Shown: positions 15,376 to 23,916 of the stretch, piece after piece
Numbering within the stretch: the stretch's first letter is position 1
How the letters are laid out: each line of letters opens with the position of its first letter
Translations under genes and position numbers: made by a program
Notes under the pieces: generated by a model
The model's database searches: none
Seen by the model: only the letters and a program-made list of their open reading frames with translations
What the model was told of the DNA's origin: nothing
From: Lachnospira sp. UBA2821
GTDB taxonomy: Bacteria > Bacillota > Clostridia > Lachnospirales > Lachnospiraceae
Assembly: GCA_002351535.1 (NCBI GenBank)
Contig: DEGR01000020.1
Span: 1 to 25,020 of the forward strand
DNA length: 25,020 bases
Reading direction: 5' to 3'

Positions 15376-17364
15376 ATGGAATTTGGAAAAGGTTATTGGA
15401 AAAACTTTAAACAGGGTCTTGAAAGAGAATGGGTTATTACGAATGGAATCGGTGGATACTGCGGAAGTTCTATTATAGGAGCTAATGCAAGAAAGCACCA
15501 TGCAATGCTTATTGCAAGCATTCATGCACCGGTTGAGAGATATATGGTGCTTGCCAAGATTGATGAAAAGGTTGTATTTGGTAATCAGGAGGATAAGAAA
15601 CATCTGCGTGAATACAGTTTTGCGGCAAATCAGAGACCGGCATATTTAGAGGAAGGACAGAAACATCTGCAGAGATTTATATATGATGAACTTCCGCATT
15701 ATATATATCAGGCAGAGGAAATGTTCTGCACTAAGACGCTTGCATTTGAGAGGGAGAAGAACACTATTACGATAGGTTATGATATTGAAAATGGTTCTGA
15801 ACCGGCTAAAATGATTTTTAAACCGTTGTTTAATTTCAGGGACCATGGTGACAAGAGTGAGAAAAGCAATCTCAGATTCAATACATCATTTTCGGAAAAT
15901 GAAATCAGGCTTATTCCTGAAAAACGTAAAGATGTAACGATAAAGTTCTATTTTTCAGATGGAAATGTGTCAGAGAGAAATGAAAAGTATGATGAGGAGA
16001 TGGAGTACCAGATAGAGATTAATACAGGCGGTACTGCTATTGATAATCATTACACACCTTATGATATTGAAGTGGAACTTAAACCTTTTGAACATAAGAA
16101 AATATCCATGGTATGTTCAATAGAGGATGAATATACTAAGGATGCATTTGAGACGGCAAAAAGTGAGAAAGAAAGAATAAAGGGATTGAAGGACAGAGCA
16201 GGACTTAATGATGAATTCGGTGATATGCTTGTGCAGGCAGCAGACCAGTTCATTGTTAAGCGTGAGTCTACAGGATATAAGACAATTCTTGCAGGACTTC
16301 CATGGTTTACGGACTGGGGAAGAGACACTATGATAGCACTTCAGGGACTTACTCTTGTGACAAAACGTTTCGAAGACACAAGGGGAATTCTTAAAACATT
16401 TGCACAGTATGTTAAGAATGGAATGGTTCCTAATATGTTTCCTGATGAAGGAATGGAGCCGCTGTACAATACAGTGGATGCTTCAATGTGGTATTTCTAT
16501 TCTGTTGACCGGTATCTTAAGGCAACCGGTGGTGAAGAGGATTATGAATTTATAAAGAAAGAAATATATCCTAAACTTAAAGAGATAATTGAAAGCTATA
16601 AGTCCGGAACAGATTTTTCTATATATATGGATAAGGACGGACTTATTCATGCGGGTGGTGGATTTGACCAGGTGACATGGATGGATGTCCGTGTGGGAGA
16701 ATGGGTTGTTACACCAAGACATGGAAAACCTGTAGAAATAAGTGCTTTGTGGTATAATGCATTAAAGGTTATGGAGAAACTTGCCGAAAGATTCGGAGAA
16801 GACGGACAGTATTATGCTGATATGGCGGAAGTTACTAAAGAGTCCTTCTGCAGGGAATTCTGGAATGAAGAAAAGCAGTGTCTGTATGATGTGGTTGATG
16901 AAAATGAAAAAGATGATAAAATAAGACCTAATCAGATATGGGCAGTGTCGCTTCCATACACAATGCTTGACAGGGACAAAGAAAAGAAGATAGTATATAC
17001 AGTTATGAGACACCTGTATGCAAGTTATGGACTTCGTTCGTTATCTCCGGAAGATAAGGAATATAAGGGAGAATATGTGGGAAAACTCCATGACAGGGAT
17101 GCAGCATACCATCAGGGAACTACATGGGCATTTCCACTCGGAGGACTTTGTACTGCATATATGAAGATAAATGATTATTCCGAAGAGAGTAAATTATATG
17201 CAAGAAGATTAGTAGAACCGTTAAAAGACCATTTAAGAGATGGATGTGTAGGTTCGATAGCAGAAATATTTGATGGAAATGAACCTGTAATATCAAGAGG
17301 ATGTTACGCACAGGCATGGAGTGTCGGAGAGATACTCAGAAGCTATGCGGAAACATTGGAGTAA
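15376..17364 (+). CDS. glycogen debranching enzyme (amylo-alpha-1,6-glucosidase type, GH133)
   Basis: This 662-residue cytoplasmic protein has no signal peptide. Residues about 15-240 are the N-terminal debrancher domain (ITNGIGGYCGSS, ARKHHAMLIA). Residues 280-660 are the (alpha/alpha)6 catalytic domain, with LPWFTDWGRDTMIALQGLT, DASMWYF, TWMDVR, VTPRHGKPVEISALWYNAL, RPNQIWAVSLPY and YHQGTTWAFPLG. Enzymes of this family remove alpha-1,6 branch stubs from glycogen or maltodextrins. GAGG precedes the ATG. No glycogen synthase, branching enzyme or phosphorylase gene is adjacent, so it appears to be an isolated copy between two envelope genes. Family assignment is secure, exact substrate less so. 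Confidence 0.92.
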   Translation: MEFGKGYWKNFKQGLEREWVITNGIGGYCGSSIIGANARKHHAMLIASIHAPVERYMVLAKIDEKVVFGNQEDKKHLREYSFAANQRPAYLEEGQKHLQRFIYDELPHYIYQAEEMFCTKTLAFEREKNTITIGYDIENGSEPAKMIFKPLFNFRDHGDKSEKSNLRFNTSFSENEIRLIPEKRKDVTIKFYFSDGNVSERNEKYDEEMEYQIEINTGGTAIDNHYTPYDIEVELKPFEHKKISMVCSIEDEYTKDAFETAKSEKERIKGLKDRAGLNDEFGDMLVQAADQFIVKRESTGYKTILAGLPWFTDWGRDTMIALQGLTLVTKRFEDTRGILKTFAQYVKNGMVPNMFPDEGMEPLYNTVDASMWYFYSVDRYLKATGGEEDYEFIKKEIYPKLKEIIESYKSGTDFSIYMDKDGLIHAGGGFDQVTWMDVRVGEWVVTPRHGKPVEISALWYNALKVMEKLAERFGEDGQYYADMAEVTKESFCREFWNEEKQCLYDVVDENEKDDKIRPNQIWAVSLPYTMLDRDKEKKIVYTVMRHLYASYGLRSLSPEDKEYKGEYVGKLHDRDAAYHQGTTWAFPLGGLCTAYMKINDYSEESKLYARRLVEPLKDHLRDGCVGSIAEIFDGNEPVISRGCYAQAWSVGEILRSYAETLE

Positions 17365-17413
17365 TACTTATATAGGGTGTCTGTATTATCACATACCTTA
17401 AGGAGAATGTGTA

Positions 17414-19945
17414 ATGAAGAGAGTAATTAACAAGATAATAGTGTTGTTTCTTGTGTTAATAGCCACATTTGCATTATATTTTACAATGTCTTTTGAAAAG
17501 GCAGACAATGAGACTATAACTATGGGAAAGGCTACACTTCCTACGGTCAGTATGAAAGTGAATAATGAGTATATAAATATGCTGAAAGGCTACACGATGG
17601 AGATGGAGCCGCAGTATATGAGAGACTCTATTACACCGGCAGGGGCGGACAGGAAAGTAGACTTTACTATTAATAATTGTAACAATCTTATAACAGGTGT
17701 TACATTTGAGGTGAGAAGTGCAGACGCGGCAAATCTGTATGAGAGAACCGAGGCTAAGGACTGGCAGTCAGGAAAAGATACAACGGATGTTTCTATTACT
17801 GTCGATAATATGATAGAACCGGATAAAGAATATATACTTGTACTCATAATCAGCACTGACAGATATGAAAAAATATATTATTACACAAGATTTGAGCAGG
17901 TATCCGAGGCACATTATGATTCAATGGAAGAATTTGCGAAATATTTCAGTAATACAACTTTCGACAAAGCAAAAGCCGAGGAACTGATAAAATATATAGA
18001 GCCAAGCTCTTCGGAGGAAAATACAAATCTTGGTAATGTAAGTATATATTCTAATTTTGACCAGCTTACATGGGGAAATCTGTCACCTGAAAAACTGAAT
18101 GGAGCTGAAGTTACTTATAAGGAACTTTTGGGAGATATAGGAAGCTTCCAGCTTGATTATAAAGTGAAAGCCAAAAATGATTATGATACTGAACAATATT
18201 ATAATGTTACTGAATATTTCAGGTTAAAATGGACAGACACTAACATATATCTTCTTGATTACAGAAGAACCATGAATCAGATATTTGATGCTACGGGTCA
18301 GAGTGTTACATCAAGCCGTGTGAACCTTGGAATAGGTGAGGACTTTAGCGTTGAGTATGATGGTGATAAGGATGGCAATTATATTGCATTTGTTAAGGAG
18401 CAGAGTCTCTGGATGATGGACGTTAAGACTAATCAGATAACATCAATATTTGCATTCAGCAATACACCACAGGATGATGATATAAGAAATGTTAACAAAG
18501 AACATGATATAAAAATCGTAGATGTGAGTGAAAAAGGTGATGTTAAATTCCTCGTATATGGTTATATGAACAGAGGTGAACATGAGGGCAAAGTAGGAGT
18601 AACGTTATATCAATACAATAAGACTACGAATGAAGTTGATGAGACAATATTTATTCCGTTTACAAGAAGCTATCAGATACTTAAGGAAACAATGGGAAAA
18701 CTTATGTATGTGAATGATTCTGATGTAATGTTCATTATGCTTAATGACTGTATATATTCCATTGATTTAACCGGAAATGAATATGTACAGATTATATCAG
18801 ATGTCAAAGACGGATGCTATGCGATTAATGATGACAGTACAGTGATTGCATGGGAGAAAGACATGTCAGGTTCAGGTACTTCTGAAATAGAGGTAATGAA
18901 TCTTAAAACAAATGACGAAATGAGTATTAAGGCTGAAAGTGGCAAGAAGATTAAAGTGGTTGGTTTTGTTGAAGATGATTTTGCATACGGTATAGCAGAT
19001 GAATCAGGAATTGTGACAGATAAGAATGGAATAACAACAGTTCCTATGTCGGTGTTGCGGATTGTTGACATGAAAGGTAAGGAACAGAAGACATATTCGC
19101 AGGACGGATATTACTTTACATCTGCCGAGGTAAGCAATAATATGATTAATCTTAAGAGGGCTGTATATGCACCTGATGGTTCAGGACTTCAGACAGCTCC
19201 TGATTATCAGATATTTGGAAACGTTGAGGATGATGAAGAACTTGCTTCCGTAAAAGTAATTAATACTGACCTGAAGAAGAAAGAACTTGTGATTAACTTT
19301 GCTTCAAAGGTTATTACATCTGATAAACTTTCGATAAGATATCCAAAAGTAATTAAGTTTGATGATACTAATGCATTAAGTCTGCGAGAACTCATATCAT
19401 CTGATGAAAGGTATTATGTATATGGAAGAGGTGGTATATCGGCTATATGTGATAATCCGGCAGCAGCGGTTATAGCGGCTGATTCAGTTGGTGGAGTTGT
19501 GCTTGATGATGCCGGCAACTATGTATGGGCAAGAAAATCAAGAGAGCAGTCAGTTAATCTTGGCAATGTGTCATCAACAGCATGTGCAGGTGGCAATATT
19601 GCATCGTCAGTTAATGCAATTCTTCAGGCAAATGGAATAATAACAGATGTAAGTGAGAGAATTCAAAATGGTGAATCTTCAATATCAATACTCAATGACA
19701 GTCTGAAAAATGCTACGGCACTTGAACTTCTGGGTTGCACACTTGACGAGGTGTTGTATTATGTTAATAAGGGTGAACCTGTTATGGGTATGGTTGAGAA
19801 TGAGAACTGTGTGTTAATTGTAGGATATGATATGTATAACGCAGTATTAATGGAACCATCAACAGGAACCATATATAAACAGGGTCTTGAAGAGACACAG
19901 GCACAGTTTAAACAATATGGAAGCAGATTCGTTGCGATTAACTGA
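17414..19945 (+). CDS. membrane-anchored extracytoplasmic protein with propeller-like repeats and degenerate C39-like domain
   Basis: I do not recognise a characterised family. Of 843 residues, 5-25 form a signal anchor with no lipobox cysteine, and the rest should lie outside. Residues about 40-160 look like an Ig-like beta domain. From about 290 to 690 there are propeller-like strands, for example YIAFVKEQSLWMMDV, CIYSIDLTGNEYV and TVIAWEKD. The last 130 residues resemble a C39 cysteine-peptidase fold: C724 in TACAGGNIASSVNAIL and the final NCVLIVGYD...MEPSTG. The usual catalytic His is replaced by C799 or N798, and the usual Asp position is E814, so it may bind rather than cut. AAGGAG precedes the ATG. 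It heads a block with a polysaccharide deacetylase and a class A PBP. Confidence 0.6.
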   Translation: MKRVINKIIVLFLVLIATFALYFTMSFEKADNETITMGKATLPTVSMKVNNEYINMLKGYTMEMEPQYMRDSITPAGADRKVDFTINNCNNLITGVTFEVRSADAANLYERTEAKDWQSGKDTTDVSITVDNMIEPDKEYILVLIISTDRYEKIYYYTRFEQVSEAHYDSMEEFAKYFSNTTFDKAKAEELIKYIEPSSSEENTNLGNVSIYSNFDQLTWGNLSPEKLNGAEVTYKELLGDIGSFQLDYKVKAKNDYDTEQYYNVTEYFRLKWTDTNIYLLDYRRTMNQIFDATGQSVTSSRVNLGIGEDFSVEYDGDKDGNYIAFVKEQSLWMMDVKTNQITSIFAFSNTPQDDDIRNVNKEHDIKIVDVSEKGDVKFLVYGYMNRGEHEGKVGVTLYQYNKTTNEVDETIFIPFTRSYQILKETMGKLMYVNDSDVMFIMLNDCIYSIDLTGNEYVQIISDVKDGCYAINDDSTVIAWEKDMSGSGTSEIEVMNLKTNDEMSIKAESGKKIKVVGFVEDDFAYGIADESGIVTDKNGITTVPMSVLRIVDMKGKEQKTYSQDGYYFTSAEVSNNMINLKRAVYAPDGSGLQTAPDYQIFGNVEDDEELASVKVINTDLKKKELVINFASKVITSDKLSIRYPKVIKFDDTNALSLRELISSDERYYVYGRGGISAICDNPAAAVIAADSVGGVVLDDAGNYVWARKSREQSVNLGNVSSTACAGGNIASSVNAILQANGIITDVSERIQNGESSISILNDSLKNATALELLGCTLDEVLYYVNKGEPVMGMVENENCVLIVGYDMYNAVLMEPSTGTIYKQGLEETQAQFKQYGSRFVAIN

Positions 19946-19952
19946 TTCGTGG

Positions 19953-19984
19953 TTCATCCGACGCATAGCGTCTGAGGAAATGAG
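19953..19984 (+). promoter_or_regulatory. short hairpin between envelope genes
   Basis: GACGC-ATA-GCGTC at 19960-19972 is a perfect 5-bp stem with a 3-base loop, just before the ribosome binding site of the deacetylase gene. No T-run follows, so it is not a standard terminator. It shares a GCATAGC centre with the hairpin at 8762-8780. Confidence 0.5.
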
Positions 19985-19990
19985 GTAAGT

Positions 19991-20863
19991 ATGAGAAAGA
20001 ACAAAGCAATTCTTGGTGTATTGATAGCAGTGATTGTAGCATTGGTTTTTACAGGTGTATACTTTGCATCAAAAAGTGACAGCAGCAAAGATACATCCGC
20101 TAAGACGACAAAGTCGGATAATAATACATCAGAGAATAAGGATAAAAAAGATAAAAGTAAAAGTGATAAGAATGTAGAAAAAAAGACAGAGGAAAAGACA
20201 GAAGCTGAGACAGAGACTACAACGGAACAGATTCTTGATACAGATAAAGTAGTTTATCTGACATTTGATGACGGACCATCGGATTTGACACCATCATTTA
20301 TAGATACTCTTAATACCTATGGTGTCCATGCAACGTTTTTTGTAACATTGCAGGAAGGAAGGGAAGATATTTATAAACAGATTCTGGAGAATGGTAATAA
20401 GATTCAGATTCACACGGCATCACATGATTATGATGCTATATATCAGTCGGTAGATGCATATATAGCAGATTTTGACCAGATATATAACTATATTTATAAT
20501 CTCACCGGAGTTAAATGTGATGTATTCAGATTCCCGGGTGGAAGTAATAATTCTTACGGCAAGAATATAACTATGGATATTGCGAGAGAGATGAGAAACA
20601 GAGGAATTAATTATGTTGACTGGAATTCAAGTGTCGGAGATGGAAGTGCAAGTGCTACAAAAGACAGTGAAGTTCAGAAGATAACAGCAGAGAGTGACGG
20701 AGTTCAAAGAGTAGTGCTTCTTGCACATGATGCAGGAACAAAATCAGAAACACTGGCTGCATTACCACAGATTATAGAGTATTATAAAAATAATGGATAT
20801 AAATTTGGTTTGATAAGTGGAGATATGGATTTATCTGATTTTCAGTTTATGAAAGTGGATTAA
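19991..20863 (+). CDS. membrane-anchored polysaccharide deacetylase (NodB/CE4 family)
   Basis: The 290-residue protein has a signal anchor at residues 6-26, a charged Lys/Asp/Thr-rich linker to about residue 85, and an outward-facing NodB domain. All CE4 motifs are present: TFDDGPS with D93 and D94, metal histidines H141 and H145 (HTASH), RFPGG from R180, D210-W211, and H246 (LLAHD). It should be an active zinc enzyme removing acetyl groups from N-acetylglucosamine or N-acetylmuramic acid in peptidoglycan or another wall glycan. Such modification often protects against lysozyme. The exact sugar cannot be read from the sequence. It lies 46 bp after the C39-like gene and 24 bp before the PBP gene. 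Confidence 0.93.
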   Translation: MRKNKAILGVLIAVIVALVFTGVYFASKSDSSKDTSAKTTKSDNNTSENKDKKDKSKSDKNVEKKTEEKTEAETETTTEQILDTDKVVYLTFDDGPSDLTPSFIDTLNTYGVHATFFVTLQEGREDIYKQILENGNKIQIHTASHDYDAIYQSVDAYIADFDQIYNYIYNLTGVKCDVFRFPGGSNNSYGKNITMDIAREMRNRGINYVDWNSSVGDGSASATKDSEVQKITAESDGVQRVVLLAHDAGTKSETLAALPQIIEYYKNNGYKFGLISGDMDLSDFQFMKVD

Positions 20864-20887
20864 TTCCTTTTGAATGGGAGATTGTGT

Positions 20888-23332
20888 ATGGCATCAAAGG
20901 ACGAAAAAATTCTTAGAAAAATGGAAAAAAAACAGGCTAAGTTTGTTAAAAAACAGCAGCGTGGACCTGTCAGAAGATTCCTTGGACGTATGTTTCTTGG
21001 AATGTTTATTGCTATATTGCTGGTGATACTTGCGTGTGTTATAAGATATGGTGGAACTGTAATTAAGTATCACAATGAAGCAGTAAAGATGGTAAGAGAC
21101 GGAGGAATTGAGGCTTTTAAGTCTGGAGAGACAAGCATTCTCTATGCAGATGACGGAAGTGAGATTAATAAGCTGTCAGGCGAAAAAGATATGTATTACA
21201 TGACGATAGATTCAATACCATATCTTGTTAAAAGAGCATTTATAAGTACAGAGGACAGAAGCTTTTATGACCATTCCGGTGTGGATTACTCTGCCGTATT
21301 CAGGGCATTTGTTGAGCTTGTTAAGAATAAAGGTCAGGTTACGCAGGGTGGAAGTACCATAACACAGCAGCTTTGCAAGCTTGTATTCTTATCATCTGAA
21401 GTGTCCCTTCAGAGAAAAGTTAAAGAAATGTTTGTAGCCATGGAAGTGGAAAAGACATATTCTAAAGACCAGATTCTGGAATTTTATATTAACAATGTGT
21501 ATTTTGCAAATGGTTATTATGGTATTCAGGCAGCGGCACAGGGATATTTCAGCAAAAACGCTACGGAACTGTCTCTGTCAGAAATAGCATTTTTATGCTC
21601 AATTCCTAATAATCCGACAAGATATGACCCGTTTACTAACTTTGAGAATACAATAAAACGTAGAAACAGAGTGCTTAAGGAGATGCTTGAGCAGGGAGAT
21701 ATTGATAAGAGTATGTATGATGAGGCTGTGTCTGCAACTATCGTACTCTTCCCATCAAAGACTTCTATTAATAATTATGTAGAAACATATGCTAAGTACT
21801 GTGCAACAATCCAGCTTATGAAACAGCGGGGATTTGAATTCAAATATGATTTTCCGGATGAGACATCTAAGAGTCAGTATGACGAACAGTATGAGAATAT
21901 GTATGATGAGTGTTCACAAAAGCTTTATTCGGGTGGATACAGAATATATACTTCAATTGACCTTAATAAGCAGGCACTTCTTCAGTCGGATATTGATCTG
22001 AGACTCGGAGATTATACGGACGTATCAGATGACGGAATATTTAAGTTACAGGGTGCGGCAACATGTATAGATAATACAACAGGATATGTGGTAGCAATAG
22101 TTGGTGGAAGGTCACAGGATAATTATGGTTATACACTGAACAGGGCATATCAGAGTTACAGACAGCCGGGAAGTACCATGAAACCTATAGCAGTGTATAC
22201 GCCTGCGTTTGAAGGAGATTACACACCTTCTACATATGTTAAAGATGCACCGATTAAAGACGGACCGGTTAATTCGCCTAACAGCTATGACGGATGGATG
22301 ACTATTAGAAAGGCTGTAGAGAAATCAAAGAATACAGTTGCATGGAATCTGTTTGAGGAATTGACACCGGAAGTAGGATTATCATATCTTAAAAAGATGG
22401 GATTCAAGAAAATATGTTCTGATGACTATGTTGCAGCGGCTGCTATCGGCGGGCTGACTTATGGTGTTACTACAGAAGAGATGGCATCTGCATATGCGGC
22501 AATTGAACATGACGGAATATTTAGAATGCCAACGTGTATTAAGAGAATTACAGATTCATCAGGAAATGTTATAGTTGAAAATACCAATCCTGAGACGCAG
22601 GTGTATCAGACAAATGCTGCAAGGCTTATGACAGATACATTAAAAGGTGTTCTGGTGAGAGGAACAGGAACAAAGTACCAGATAGATGATGCCATATGTG
22701 CTGCCAAGACCGGAACAACTAATGGTGACAAAGATATATGGCTGTGTGGATACAGTGCATACTATACAACATCAGTGTGGGTAGGATATGACCTTCCACA
22801 GGAGATAGATGACAGTTATGTAGTACAGAGTCCGGGTAAGATATGGCAGGAATTCATGAGTACGATACATGAAAATCTGGATGAAGTCGAATTTCCTGAA
22901 CCTGACGAAGATTCTTCAAAGAGTAAAAAACATGAGAGTTCCGATTCGGATAATAATGATGATTCAGATAACAATGATGATTCAGGTAATAATGATAACC
23001 AAAATAATGAAGACAATAGTGAAAGTCAGGAAGAAAGCTCTGATTCGGGTAATCAGGAAGAAACACAGGAATCATCTGAACAGAATCAGGATAACAATGG
23101 AGAAAATTCTGATGATAACAACAATCAGGGTGATGATAATCAGAATAATCAGGATAATAATGATAATAAAGATGACAAGAAGAAAGATGACAAGCAAAAA
23201 GAAACAGATAAGAAAAAAGATGATTCAGACAATCAGGATAAACAGAAAGAGACAGATAAAAAAGATAATAAATCCGATGACAAGCCGGCAGATGACGGTG
23301 GAGGAGACATATACCAGGAATCATGGGATTAA
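20888..23332 (+). CDS. class A penicillin-binding protein (transglycosylase/transpeptidase)
   Basis: The ATG at 20888 follows GGGAG; a TTG 18 bases upstream is rejected, giving 814 residues. A short basic cytoplasmic tail leads to a membrane segment (35-55). The GT51 domain follows, with catalytic E122 in STEDRSF, GGSTITQQL, RKVKEMFVAMEVEKTYSKDQ and EFYINNVYF. The transpeptidase domain has SxxK at 429-432 (STMK), SKN at 480-482 and KTGT at 607-610. It polymerises and cross-links peptidoglycan outside the membrane. Residues about 674-814 are a low-complexity Asp/Asn/Ser/Gln/Lys tail ending in YQESWD, partly built from 18-bp DNA repeats. A terminator follows, closing the envelope block. Confidence 0.95.
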   Translation: MASKDEKILRKMEKKQAKFVKKQQRGPVRRFLGRMFLGMFIAILLVILACVIRYGGTVIKYHNEAVKMVRDGGIEAFKSGETSILYADDGSEINKLSGEKDMYYMTIDSIPYLVKRAFISTEDRSFYDHSGVDYSAVFRAFVELVKNKGQVTQGGSTITQQLCKLVFLSSEVSLQRKVKEMFVAMEVEKTYSKDQILEFYINNVYFANGYYGIQAAAQGYFSKNATELSLSEIAFLCSIPNNPTRYDPFTNFENTIKRRNRVLKEMLEQGDIDKSMYDEAVSATIVLFPSKTSINNYVETYAKYCATIQLMKQRGFEFKYDFPDETSKSQYDEQYENMYDECSQKLYSGGYRIYTSIDLNKQALLQSDIDLRLGDYTDVSDDGIFKLQGAATCIDNTTGYVVAIVGGRSQDNYGYTLNRAYQSYRQPGSTMKPIAVYTPAFEGDYTPSTYVKDAPIKDGPVNSPNSYDGWMTIRKAVEKSKNTVAWNLFEELTPEVGLSYLKKMGFKKICSDDYVAAAAIGGLTYGVTTEEMASAYAAIEHDGIFRMPTCIKRITDSSGNVIVENTNPETQVYQTNAARLMTDTLKGVLVRGTGTKYQIDDAICAAKTGTTNGDKDIWLCGYSAYYTTSVWVGYDLPQEIDDSYVVQSPGKIWQEFMSTIHENLDEVEFPEPDEDSSKSKKHESSDSDNNDDSDNNDDSGNNDNQNNEDNSESQEESSDSGNQEETQESSEQNQDNNGENSDDNNNQGDDNQNNQDNNDNKDDKKKDDKQKETDKKKDDSDNQDKQKETDKKDNKSDDKPADDGGGDIYQESWD
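22943..22996 (+). repeat. three tandem 18-bp coding repeats in the PBP tail
   Basis: Units at 22943-22960, 22961-22978 and 22979-22996 follow GATTCnGrTAAyAATGAT and encode DSDNND, DSDNND and DSGNND. Such in-frame repeats can change copy number and tail length without a frameshift. Confidence 0.85.
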
Positions 23333-23340
23333 CAGTGAAG

Positions 23341-23374
23341 ATGCAGGGAAAATTTTAAATTCCCTGCATTTTTT
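23341..23374 (+). terminator. intrinsic terminator after the PBP gene
   Basis: ATGCAGGGAA (23341-23350) pairs perfectly with TTCCCTGCAT (23360-23369) across a 9-base loop, followed by a run of six T. It marks the end of the envelope transcription unit. Confidence 0.93.
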
Positions 23375-23398
23375 GGTATAAACTATTATTTTAAGTAG

Positions 23399-23469
23399 TT
23401 TAATTTTATAAAAATATTTGCTATAATCATTTTGCAGAGAAAAATGTCGAAATGATACTATAGGTATCA
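23399..23469 (+). promoter_or_regulatory. promoter and palindrome before the MalT-like gene
   Basis: A perfect extended -10, TGcTATAAT (23419-23427), follows a weak -35 (TTTAAT, 23399-23404) at 17 bp. Downstream a palindrome, TGATAC-tatag-GTATCA (23453-23469), could be a regulator site. The start codon is 48 bases further on. Confidence 0.5.
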
Positions 23470-23517
23470 ATGATGCCTTGAGTATTGTTGACAAAAAAGA
23501 GGAAAGTATAAAGTTTT

Positions 23518-23916
23518 ATGAAGAAAAATAATGACATTATAATGGATAATTGCTATATTTATCCGGCTTCAGCAAAGATTAAGATGGACACTGCGCACAA
23601 GTTAAATCAGAGAGTATACATATATGGTGTTGCAGGGTATGGGAAAACAGCACTTATAGAGAATTATCTGAAGAGGAAAAAGTATTTATATTTTGATGGT
23701 GAAACAATTACAGAAGAGTATATGAAGTTGTCCTTAGAAAAGAGCAGTGATATAAAGACTATTGTAATAGATAATATCCAGTTTGTTATTCAGGATGAAG
23801 TAAAAGATATTATTAAGGCGTTATTAGATAAGAAGGATACATGGGTTATTATGGCCGGAAGATGTAAGCCACCGGCATGGCTTTTATATTACACTATTAC
23901 ATCGTTCATAAAATAA
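23518..23916 (+). pseudogene. MalT/LuxR-type ATPase regulator, N-terminal fragment cut by an IS element
   Basis: The 132-residue frame has a Walker A motif, GVAGYGKT at 37-44, and a Walker B strand, TIVIDNIQF ending near D85. MAGRCKPPAWLLYY at 112-125 matches the point where MalT-like STAND regulators read SR-x-PP. These proteins normally run to some 800 residues and end in a LuxR DNA-binding domain. Here the frame stops soon after residue 125, right beside an IS630 transposase, so the last few residues (ITSFIK) probably come from the element. The rest of the gene should lie beyond the right edge. The ribosome binding site is poor, with GAGG far from the ATG. The fragment is probably non-functional as a regulator. 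Confidence 0.75.

Noticed and set aside
22854..23381. Long frames on both strands opposite the PBP tail
   Set aside because: Low-complexity Ile/Met/Arg or His/Tyr/Leu translations are shadows of the repetitive Asp/Asn coding sequence.
23488..23493. Consensus TTGACA before the MalT-like fragment
   Set aside because: No -10 lies 16-18 bp downstream, and a better extended -10 is present at 23422-23427.
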